IMG/VR virus record: IMGVR_UViG_3300043409_000785
Span: 1-64,000 of that record
DNA from: a virus
Direction: 5' to 3' (one strand)
DNA length: 64,000 bases
Positions 37,056-49,200 of this stretch are shown piece after piece. Position 1 is the first letter of the stretch. Each line of letters begins with the position of its first letter. The notes under the pieces are model-generated. The model did no database searches, was not told the origin of the DNA, and saw only the letters and a list, made by a program, of their open reading frames with translations. The position numbers were made by a program, and so were the translations under genes.

Positions 37056-37217
37056 ATGCCGCAAGTCTTGACTGTTCTGGCACTGGTTCTGGTTGCATTT
37101 TTCATTGTGACCACAGCCGTCATTGCCGCTGCCCCGTATGTTGCTATTGCAGCAATCATTTGGGGTATCGGTTGGAGTATTGGCCAAGAGGCTGATGATC
37201 CACCAACCCAGAAGTAA
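37056..37217 (+). CDS. Small membrane protein, 53 aa
   Basis: Starts two bases after the previous stop (TGACCATG). Almost wholly hydrophobic for 43 residues ('VLTVLALVLVAFFIVTTAVIA', 'YVAIAAIIWGIGWSIG'): two transmembrane helices, then an acidic tail. Last plus-strand gene before the convergent terminator. Function unknown; holin-like size, but position argues nothing. Confidence 0.6.
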   Translation: MPQVLTVLALVLVAFFIVTTAVIAAAPYVAIAAIIWGIGWSIGQEADDPPTQK

Positions 37218-37233
37218 ACACAGCACTTCAATC

Positions 37234-37263
37234 AAACCCACCAGAACCTCTGGTGGGTTTTTT
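37234..37263. terminator. Bidirectional terminator between plus and minus halves
   Basis: AAACCCACCAG (37234-37244) / CTGGTGGGTTT (37250-37260), 11 pairs with A run before and T run after. It lies between convergent genes ending at 37217 and 37273. Confidence 0.92.
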
Positions 37264-37272
37264 ATTTAGAGC

Positions 37273-40200
37273 TTAGTCAAACACAGCATTCACAGTTGGC
37301 AGCAGCATTGGTGCATTGAACAACATTCCTGGTCCAATGGAATTGCCAAGACCACCAGACCATGCTTTAGAGAACAGGTTGTCCGTGATGGGCGTTCCAA
37401 TGGAACCAAACAGATCGGGCTTGGGCATCATTCCTACCACCAGAGCATGCACTGGATTATTACGAATGGTACTTAAGGCAATCTTCACCAGACGAAGCTT
37501 GAAGTTATAGAACCAAAGCATACCAACACTTTCCAGATACCCGCGGCTACGGCCTGGGAGTCTGTCGTAGTTTACAAACTCTTCAGTAATACGTGCCAGA
37601 GCTTCTTTGGAAGTCAATCCTTTGCGTTGTGTCAAATCATCATAAAGGACTGCCTTGGCAATAAAGTCTCCGTAGTTCACTGCTTTTTGCAAGCCTTGGA
37701 ACAGGGCAGTGTCTTTGGTAACCAGAGCATATCGGCCTGCATTACGGATGCTGGTAGGCAGTTTGTCCACCAGTGATTCGATGTACTCATGCAGCTTGCC
37801 ACTGGTCAGTTGAACGTCTTCGCTCGCCACTTCCATATCTGAGATGGATGAGAACTGGCCAGCTTCAATCAAAGGCCAGATCGACATACGACGATAGCTG
37901 TCACGGATAGACTGCAGCTCAGCACTGAGCTTGCGGGTATTGATCACATCACCTTCAGCGGCTCTGAGCAAAGCTTCAACCTTAACTTCCCGACGACGAG
38001 ATTTGGAGTATGAATCTACTTCCAGAGTTTTACGTGGCATTCCTTTAGCAATACTTAGCAAAGGAACACCCCGGCTAATCAACTGATAGACATTACCAAT
38101 CAGATTGGAGATTGGAACAATGATCGACTTCATAACAATCAAAGTCTTGGCACTACCGACCACGTTCTGCAAGATACGTTCACCATTGACCATGTACTGA
38201 TAGGCTTTGTTTCCAAAGACACTGATCGCCAAGTTCTTAACAGCAGCCTCAGTCTCAGGTGACCACCGATGATTACCTGTCCAGAAATCGCCAATAGTAG
38301 CGCCACGATAACCAAGCATATCATTAGCCAGTTCTTTGCGAACCATGAAAGTGCCTTTACCAAACACATCCTCAATGTATTTAATGGTTTCTGGGTTTAA
38401 TAAACGAACTGCATCAGCCAGCACAGGGTCTTTCTTTTGTTCCTTTGGATCAAAGACATTGATGTACTCTGCTTTTTTGCTACTGCTATTTTGCAGATCG
38501 GTTTTGTACATCTTCTTGGCAGCATCTACCAAGGCTTCATTGAAGACTTGAACCTTGGCCTCTTCCACCTGACGACCACGCCATACACCAATCATTTTGG
38601 CAAGGTCTGTGCTTTGGCTCAGACGCTCTAGTTGCTTAGGATCAACAGCCCGTTCAAAGGCCACAATGACACCATCAGCAGAGCGTACTGGCAGCAAAGG
38701 TTCGGTGGTAGCACGTTCATTGCGCAGGTTCTGTGCCAAACGATAAACCAGTTTACGATCAGTGATTCGCCCTGCTGTCATCAGCCCATCGGTAAAGCCA
38801 GTAGCCAGATCAATACCGCCAGCAGTCTGTCGAGCATTCTGCATCGTGCCCTGGTTGTAAGCAGCACGACCTGGAACGTTAGCAAAGTAGTAGCTTCTTG
38901 GTTCACCGCCCACTAGTGAAGAACCTTTATAGCTTTCCACCTTGGTATAACTTTTGCCGATTAGCTTGCTGTATTCAGCGTCAGAAGCTACAACCATAGT
39001 GACATTGCCATCCTGGCTGCTTGGGACAAACCCCTTGAAGTAATTCATACGAGCTGTCAGTGAAGCATTGGCTTTACGCATCTCTTCAGCACGTTGACCA
39101 GTCAAGTAAGCCATCACAAAATCAACACCCTGGGCTTCACTTTGAACCAAGGAAGAAAGACTACTGAGGTTCTCGTTGCTCAAACCATCAATGGCGTAAA
39201 GCGATACCAGCTTGTCCACAGCTTTGATATAGGCTTCATCTGGTTTGGTTCGTTTAGCTTGTTGAGGCTCGTCAAACAGGTTAGCCACAGACTCAGCATT
39301 GCGAAGCAGATTGTTTCCATAACCCTTACCGTTCATGTAGTCAGCCAGTTGCCTGGCTTTCTTTTCTACTTGGTTCCAGTGTTGTGGATCAGCAGTTTTA
39401 AGCTGGGTTTCCACAGTCCGGATAGCCATAGGCAGAGCAGATGGTTTGGTGAATAGTTCACGAATCTCAGCATCCTTCATGCTTTCACGAAGCAATGCAA
39501 TATCGGTTTTGCCCAGACCATGAAACATGGCTGTCATCTCTTCTTTGGTCACAGTACGGCTGAACTGTTCCAGAATAACTCCCGGCAGATCATCCCGGTA
39601 GTGTTGACGATCTTGAGAAACCATAGTCCGAACCAGCTTGTTCTGGTCATAGATTTCAGCATTGGAATCGGTACGTCCCACAATGTCGGCGATGACTTCA
39701 CGCAAGGTACGGAAACCATCCACCTTGTTGATAGTAGAAACAATACCTTGAGCAACAATCTCAGCGTTATCCTCATTAATGATGGCAGAGGTCAGCTCAC
39801 CCAACTTGCCCAATGTTTGTGAGAACTTACCGTACTGTGGGTTTTTCAACGCAGATACAGAAGCTTTGTGAAGTGCTTTTGCACTCTTGTCGATGTAACC
39901 TAGCAGTCTGTTGTTGCGTTTGTTCAAGCGGGTTTCTCGCCAGTCTGCAAAACCTTCTGTCATTCGAGTCAGCAAATCATTGTTCGCCGTACTCATCAAG
40001 TGTTCAGTCAAAGCATCAATGGCAGCTTGAACATTAGGCGCATGTTTGCCTTCACCAGAGAGACGGAGAGAGAGCTTTTCCATCAAGCTGTTACCGGCAT
40101 TTTCAAAAGCACTGTCCAGACTATCCCAGTCCTTGAGTTTGGTTTTGGGCAGTTCCAGCTTGGACAGCACACCACGGAACTTCTCGTTGGTGATAGCCAG

Positions 40201-43200
40201 CCCCATAAATACAGGCAGCAAGGTAGAACGCCCAAGGGCGTCTTTGCCCTCGTAGTAGTTACCCATCACAGCGTTGTACTGCTCATTGGCGTAGTACAAA
40301 GCCGAACCAGCATCGGTATTGCTTGGGTCAATGAAGTCAGCAACCGTCAGTGTTTTGGTAGCCAGCGTAAACAGCTCTTGAGCACGAGCCATTGTGTTGG
40401 GGTCAATCACAGCCTGGGTAGCCAACGTCTGCACAATGGATGTGAATGTAGATTGCTCTATTGGTTCCATTGGGAAGCCATGAGCATTCAAAGTCATGGC
40501 AGCTTCAGTAGCTACTTGAATGGCTGTGGTAGTCACTTTGCCCGTCAACACACCGTCTTTGGTAAGAGGCATCTTTAAGTGGTTAGGGATACGCTTCAAG
40601 AAGTTATCCCGAATACCGCGTAGGCGAAGATCATTCTTGGGTGAAGAATGTGGCAACACCGCAGTAGAAGCAGCTGCCATCGTAGCTGCAATACTAGGCT
40701 GATAACGAGCCAGCAAAGCAGTATTAAAGCGAATGTTGGTGAACATATCACCACCGACTTTAGGAGCACGTTTACCCCACACCAGTTCCTTAATGAACTC
40801 CAGCACCATCTTGGAAATACGAACCAAAGGATTAGCCGTGGTGTTTTTCGTCATGCGGATTAGGGCAGGATTTGACTGGGTGTAGGCCATGAACTCATTG
40901 AGTGCAGATGCCTGAGCCAATGGATTTTTTCCTTGGTTCAAGTGGATCTGGATCACCGAACGAGCATGCAGGTACTGCTGCATCGTTTCAGTGCTCAGAG
41001 CAGGAAGCTCTTCACTCAGTTCCATGAACTGACGCATCAGGATTTCAAGACCCCCCACAGCACCAGCAATATCTGCATTGCCTTTACCCGGCAATGTGCC
41101 ACTGTAGTGGGCATGGATGATACTGAAGGTAGCGGCATGGACCATCTCATGCACCAACGTTTCACCGGTGGCATTGGGAAATATGATGATTTTTTGCCCA
41201 GTCAGGGTCAGACCCTTTTCCAGATTGTTTAAATGCTCTGCTGCAACGCCTAGTTGCTCTGCTTTGGCTCTGATTTGTTCATTGGTTCCAGTGATGAAGG
41301 TCCATCCTTCAAGGGCTTTACTGTTCACCAGTTCGTTGTACATCCACCGCTGCTCTTGTGGGATGTTCATTTGTGAACCAAGGAAAGAAAGATTCTCTTG
41401 GTAGAAGACCTTAGCCCCAGTAGCCATATCGTGGTAACCAGAGTTACTAATGGCTTCAGAAATGTCCTGAGTCTTGCTTAGTTGCTTGGTGACCCTCTCA
41501 CGATGGAACTCTCTGCGCTCGTTTAGAACTTCAATGATTTTTTCATCAGACATGCCTTCAACAGAGATGGTTCCTTGATGCTGGTAAGGTGAGCTGAAGC
41601 CAGCCATCTGGTCAATACCAGCACTAATGTCTTGCATTGCAAGATGGCGAATCTCAACCTCAATGGCTGCATTTTTAAGCTTTTCATTGACCTTCACTAG
41701 CTCTAAACTGAGATCAGTTCTTAACCAAGACAGCTTTTCCCCATCCATTTGATCAACTTTTAAACTCGGACCATAAAATGCTGAAGCAAGCTTCTTAAAC
41801 AGAATGGGCTTGTCAACTGCAATGCGTATTATCTCTCCATCAGTGTCTTGCATGAACACACTGTAAGACTCCGACAAGGCTTTCATGGCATTGCCCATCC
41901 AGGCATCGAAGATGGCCTTATTAGCCTTCTCGGAATACTCACCCAGCTTGTCCAATGGCAGGTTGATACCGTCGAACACTGGGAGCGTACCAACAACATC
42001 ACCATCCCAGTAGAAGTTCATGATCATCTGGCCATCAACCATGCCGATGTTCAGAGCAGCAATACCACCAACACCCAGATCTTTTGGTCCACTAGCCATA
42101 GCTGGAGTTTTAAACTGCCCATCCAAAGATGAACCAAATGCCTTAACGTTTTCCAGTCTATTGGATTGAGAACCGGCAAGGTAGTATTCCATGTTGCCTG
42201 TGTCAATCTTAGGCATCATGTACTTCAGCTTTTCCAAAACCTTCTTTAGCTCATTCTCAGATAGGAAGTCTCCTTCTTGATGGTTAGGGTCTTCCTTTTT
42301 CTTTTTGTCTAGGGCTTTAGCAACCTCAGTCTTAAAAGCATCCTCAAGGAACAGGGTCTGAACCTGGGTGGCTTGGCGAATAAGCTCCATAGAACTCATC
42401 AAGCTTGCACCCATAGTTTGACGAATAGCTGTATCCATTGGTTCAACAAACAGTGTCTTGACATTGCCAGTCAGTGTAGCTTTAGCATTTTCATCTACAG
42501 TGAAGCCAACTGCAGTTTCATGATTCACTGATTCAACTCTTGGGGTGTAAACATCAGACTGACCCAATGAAGTAATACCAGAATCCCTATCCGTTTTAAC
42601 GTAGAAGTTGGTTAGTGCTTCCCAAGCGCCAGTGAACTTGTTGAAGTTCTCTCTTGAACCAAACATGATAGTAGCTTCATCAGCGTTACGATCAGCATAC
42701 TTAGCTGCAGCTACGTCAGACATCTTGGAGTACAGCTCGTCAGTGATGATGCCTACAATCTTGGCAGCAATGCCATACTGACCAGCACCATAGATGGTCA
42801 CAGTAACTGGACTCTTGGCGGCACCACGTTTGATCTTCAGTTCACCTTTCTCATTGAAAGTGACATTGCCTTCAAACAGCAGTTCCAGCAGGTTCAACAT
42901 GTGCTGAACTTGGTTACTGGCTTGCGTATCTCCAGGAGCACTCGTAGCGTCATACACTGCTTTGCTCTCCTCAATCAATGTAGAGGCAGTATTAGCAACA
43001 GTGCCATAGGTATCTACGTCGTCAGCAACAAACTGATCCTGTGCAGTCCACCCCTCTTTACCGGGGTAGTAGCCAACCTTACGCATCATTTGAAGCTCAT
43101 GCACTGTGAAGGCTCCAGTGCTATGCAGAATCATGGCACCACCGGGACCATTCTGCATACCGTCAGCTTCACCATACAAAGTTGTGGTGAAGTTCTTACG

Positions 43201-46200
43201 CTCATCCGAGTCCTTGGCTGTATTCAAGTACCTAGCGTACTCAGTCAGAGCCTGTAGAGCCAGGTTGTTAAGCTCCAGACCAGCATTATTGAAGCTTTCA
43301 ATGAAGATGTCTGTAGCGTCAGCTTGGATAGCACCTTGGTCATTCACCCACTTCTGCAATACTTCCACAGCAGGTTGCAGTTCAGTGTGCAGTTGCTTCT
43401 TGATCTGCTCTCTTACCAAATCGGGCTTGATACGCTCAATCTTCATGCCAACAGCCTGGGCGATAGCAATTAGAAAGTTCTTATATGAGGCTTCGTTCTT
43501 GTTGTCCAGGTTAATGACTGTTGTATGAGGCGACAACACAGCTCTCATCAGTTTATCGCCTTGAGGAGTGTTTCTTCCTTTCTGCTGTAGGCGCTGAACC
43601 TTGCTAGGCTGCATTGGGAAATGCACACCAACTTCTTCTGAGGTCTTACCAACAGCTTCAGCTCTAACATCAACCTGTGAGCGCAAGAAGTCCATACCGA
43701 GCATGCCGGAGACGATACCTTGGTTAGTGCCCTCCACAGACTTCAAGTGGTTTTTATTGAACTTGTTTTGCTTCTCTTCCTTGGACAAACTACCAAAGCC
43801 AAACAGCTTAAGCATGTTATCAAAGCCAAGAGCTTCGTACAGCTTGTACTGGTGAGTGAAGTTGTACGGGGTATTCTGAGTAGCTTCAATAGCTTTCAGT
43901 GCTTGCTTCTTGTTCTTGGCTCCAGGATTACGCATCTGTGTTCTGGCAACACTAGGACGCTCATCCTCCAAATAAACAGTCTGCTCAGGGGTAACCAGCA
44001 CAGCTTGCTCGATGGCGTCTGGGTAAGACTGTAATGATTTCACATGTTTACCCACAACAGCTCTCAAGTCAATCAGGATACGATTGTGGGTTTTACGATC
44101 AATGGCTGGAAAGCCTTTTTTGTTCAAGACCTGTTTGCCCTTAGCGTCTAAGATCGGCGTATTCCAATTAAACTCTTGTTTGCTCAGTAAGCTGATTGGG
44201 CCTTGCTTAGTGTCAACTGTGATACCAACCATAGTTGCAAGAATCTCAGCAGCCATGGAGTTAGCAATACCAATTACCTGATCCATCGGGTAATCTTTAT
44301 TACCCTCCAGTCCCCAGTATTGACGGATTTTGTCACCAAGAGCAGTAACAGCATCAAGTTCACCTTGACCAATGCTCATCTCAGTAGCCAAACCAGAAGG
44401 TACTTCACCCTCTTGAATGCCAAAGATACCAGCCACACTCTTGTTAGTGAGCCTGCTTGTCACGCCCTCAGAAGTAATCAACCACTGCAATGCAGCGAGC
44501 ACAGCACCTTCTAGCAGTGTTTCGTTGTAGGTCAACTTGCCATTGTTATTATTCAGCAGGTTGAATACCTTACCTGTGTCCCAGGTGTTCACAAAACCAG
44601 AAGCAGTAATCTGCTCTTGAATAGTCACACCAATGTTCTTGCCGGTTTCAGGTGCATAGGCTAATCTAGCAGCTAGCTTAGCTTTCACCGCATCAACTAC
44701 CTGAGCGCCAACACGAGAAACGTACTGTTTGTACAAGTTACCTAACTGGTCAGAGTAACCAGCTTTAGGTTTTTTACCCATTGTTTCTGTCATATTCTCG
44801 GTAGAGGTTACAGCACTAGAGATAGTTTCCAGTGCTGTATTGACCAAAGCAATACGGCTAATAGCTGCAGCAGGCAGCTTGTATGCATCCAGGAAGCGAT
44901 TGGCAGCACCACCAAACAGGTTAGAGAATTTGGGTTCATCACGAAGACCCGTAGCCTCACCTGTGTACACGAACGGTGTCACATCGCTAACGTCTTCTTC
45001 CTCAATAGGGTCAGCTTCCTCTTCTTGAACCAAGGAAGAAACAACAGTGGCACTAGGCTCAGCAGTTACAGGCTTGTTCACCAGCTCATATTGCATCTGG
45101 TAAGCAATCTTGCCTTTGTACTTGGCGTAGAGGCTAGGTGCCCAACCTTCCAGTTTGCTCCACTCTTCTGCTGTGACGCTAGACACCAAGTACGGATCAG
45201 TAGTTGCACGAACCTGTGCTTTCTGGCCTGTATAAGTGTTCTTTACCGTAAAGACATCGCCCTTCTTTAAACCCTTGAACCCTGCGAGATCATTACGTGT
45301 GCTGGCAGTCCGGTCACCAGACAGAATCAAATCCATCGTGCTTTTGCCTTTAAACTCAGAGCGCATTACGTGAGAGGCATCCTGACCATCACGATAGTTC
45401 ATTGGAACCACAATGCCAGTGTCAGCACTAGGCTCAGCAACAGCAGTAGGTGCAACAGCTGCTGGAGTAGAAGTAGCTGGAGGTTCTACTTTCTTCTTTG
45501 GTTCAACCGCAGGCACACCATTGAGAACATCTTGGTAGGCAGCATTTAGCACCTTCATGAAATTGCTCTTGGAGCCGACACCTTCCCAACGAGAACCTTT
45601 CACACCAACAGTATGCTCAGAAGCTTTCAGAAATTCCTTACCACCCCGTTCAGTAATCTGAGTAACCAGTTCAGGGTACTTTTGCAGCTTGGCAATGATC
45701 ACTGCTTTCATGGTCAGCATATCTGCAGCCAGCTTCTCAGCAGCAGTACCTGTAGTGGCTTTGTTGGCCAAGTACCAACGCTCAGCGTCTTTGAACTTGG
45801 TGGGGACATTTGCCAAACCTGGAACTGAGTCAAGCGTGTATTTGTCATAGGTAGGGTTGGTCAACGCCCTGCCAAGCGCATCAGTCGATTTGCTGTAGAT
45901 GTTGATGCCAACAACTTCAGCAGGCTTGGCAGTAGCTACGCTGCCTTGTGGAGCTTGCGGTACAGAAGTGCCTGGATCACTTCCAGTCGTTGTTTGGCTG
46001 GCAGTTGCTGCAGCTTTTGCAAGGCGTCTTGCTTCCCGATTGGCTTTTTGTTTTGCGAGTTCGGCTTCGACTTCTTTAAGGGCATTTTGTAAATCCTCTG
46101 CGTTGAGTGCTTGTTCAAGTTCCTGCAAGCTGGTGCCAATTTGGCCCAGCAGCATCTCGGTATCATAGGTTAAGTAGTTACCCTGCCCCAACTTATTGGC

Positions 46201-49200
46201 GATATATAGTTCCGCACTGCTCTCTTCATTAGGCGCAGTGTACCCATCGTTGACTTGCCGCTCAGAACCAAATCGCATATTGGGCGGCAAAAAGTCATCC
46301 AGCCTACCATCTGCGGTGTAGGTTGACAACTTTTGCCCTGGCTTGCCTTTCAAGAACGTCCTGGTCTTTTTCCAGTCAGGACCAAAGATTTGATTCAAAT
46401 CCCACTCAGTCATCGAATGCTTAAGAGCATTCCACAAGCTTGCTGGGTTCTCCCGTACTGCTTTTTTCTCAGCACGAGTCGTTTCACGAATCAGTTTGAG
46501 AAGCTGCCTGACTTCTTTCTTTTGTTCTGGTGTAGCTGTTGACAAATCAACAGACGAGTCTTCGCCTAACTTATCGAGCAGATTCTCAATGTCTTTTCTG
46601 AGATCGTGCAATGGCGCTAGGTCATTAGGGAGGCCATATATGTTGTGGCTTTCATATACCCCAATGAAATCATTTAGTTTTTCCAAAGTTTTCTTGAAAT
46701 AGTTTTCATTGAACTTACGATTAGCCTCAATGTCTTCTAGGCTACCTGTGTTGCTTAGAGACTTCCCAACAATCTCCATATTATGCCGGATGCCACTAAG
46801 TACGGGGATGCTTTCAATAAAGTCGGCAGCTTCATTCCATATGGCAAACTCTAAGGGGGACACTACACCCTCTTCGTTTACAGGAATGCCATCTTGTAGA
46901 TCGTAAACAAGCCAAGCAGTTGAGTAATCTTCCGCTTCTGGTGAGAACTCCACATCAACGTCACCCCGCCTCCAAGTCAACTCTTCGCCATCTACTGGAG
47001 TAAACCCCATGTTCTGTAGCTGATCCAACTCTTCTTCTGTTGGCTCAGTCTTCATAGAAGTCTGGGAATTGATGGCACTTGTGGCCTCATCAACCAGTGC
47101 GTTCATTTCTTCCAACGCCGTGGACAGAGCAGTAGCATCAGCTTCACTGACAGAACCAGCCATCAATTCATTGATGGCAGTTATCTTTTTATTGGCCCAC
47201 TCAATTACATTTTTGAGCTTTACGGAATCCTCTGCAGTAGGTTTTTCAAGAAGAGCTTTAGCTTTGTCCACCCCCACCTGTATATTTTTTAGCAAAGATT
47301 TAACAGGTTCCACTGACGTGTTAACTTTTCCTTCATTTTTAGACACGTTGGTAATTTCACCGCGAGCAAGTCTTGCGGAAAACGCAACCCCATTTCCATC
47401 AACTTTACCTTTACGGAGATCACCGTGGGGGACCATTTCTCCACCAGCGCCTTCTGAAAAAACAATACCGTTTTTCACTTCAAATTTGAGGCCAGTTTCA
47501 GAGTCTTCGTATAAACCATCCGATATCCCGTTTGGTTGATTTTTTGTAACCACGCCCTCACGTTCTTTTAATTTTTCAGCTGCCTTGGCTGCTTCTGCAG
47601 CGTCACTTTCTGCGCGTCCTTCCGGGGATTGGCTACGCTCCAGCTGTGCTTTACGCGCAGCTAGTATTTCTTTTTCCTGGGCTTTGGCTTCTGCAATGGT
47701 AAGGAGGGTACCACTTTCTTTTGCTGCAATCAGCAAGCGAACTGCATCAGCGCCCACACCATGCTCTTCTTTAAATTTACGAACAGCAGGGCTATTCGGA
47801 AAACGCCGACGACCATCCTCATCGAATAAGTCATCTACGGTTGTATTAGTAGTAATCGGCGAGACAGGCTTCACACCAGTCTTGAAAGCTGCCACCACTT
47901 CAGCAGCAGGCTTGTCAATCCGGGAATCCAAAGCAACAGCCTTCAGCTCTTGACCATTCAGCTCAGAGAATGTGTCCTTCAAGTTGTTGTAGGCAGCAGC
48001 AATCATCCTGGCATCAGCTGCCACATCCTGCATGAGCTGGACGCTTGCCTCATTCCAAGGCTTGACCCAAACACCACTCGCACTGTCTTTGAACATGCGA
48101 TCAGTTTGTCCAAGCGTTGTGTACGGCACAGCCTTCTTCACGTCACCACGGCCAGTCAGCAAGTGCTGATTGAATGCGGCCATTTTGTTCTGGATGGTTT
48201 CAGCGAACTTCCTGAAGTCTTCCAGCAAGACTCTAGCCCCGGCAATGTCGTTGGCTCGGTAGGCTTTGTAGATTTCAGTGGCATGCTGTACAGCTGACAA
48301 CTGGCCCTTACCCAGATACTCGGCAGACTGGATCTGGTTGCTCACAATGTCTTGAGTTTTCAAGCCAAGACGTTCACGGTTAGCAAAGTCTTCCCGTGAC
48401 ATATCGAACAGCCCCTTGGCAATAGCTACACCTTTTTGCTGCTTCTCCGTGAGCACCAGCTTGCCAGAAGCAGCATGGGCCAACACAGCATTAACCAAAG
48501 CAGGATTGGCTTTTGCAGGATCATGCGCAATGGCATTGGCAGCGTTCTGAGCAGCAAGCTGACCTTCAGGGGTAGCCATGCTTTGCTCTGTCAGGTTAGC
48601 ACCGGCTTTGGCATTCTCAGCCACCACAAAGGCATCAATCCTGGCCAGCGTTTTCTTCACGATTGGTTGAGCATTGATCTTTGCTAATGTGTCCTTAATG
48701 GCCTTCATGCGAACCACAGCAGGATGATCGTCAGGCAGTTTGCTTAGCGAAGCAGGCTCACTACGAAGAGCATCTTCCAAATCAAACACATAGTTGTTCA
48801 GCTCCAGAGCAGCAGCAAAGTTAACCGTCCCAACATCACCTTCACTGTTTGCATTGACAAACTGAGCCAGCTTCAGCATGGCTTCAGCTTTGTCTTTGGA
48901 ACCAGCAACAACATCTACCAAGGGAGTTCCTGCAAAGGCAGCAGCGTCCTGTTCACCATAGTTTAACGCACCAGTGAGTTTTGCTGCGTAAGCCTGCCCT
49001 TCTGTCTTTTCTTCTTGGTTCAAATCTGAAGTATCAATACCTGCTTGAATGGCAGCAGCAGTTTCTGGCATGGCAGCCTGAGTAGCTGCAACTTCAGCAG
49101 CAATCTTGTTTGGAGCCAAAGGAGAAGCAGCTTCATTGCCAGCTTCAAGCTTGGCAACAGACTCACTCATTGCTGTAGAAGCTTTGCCCCACAGGTATTT

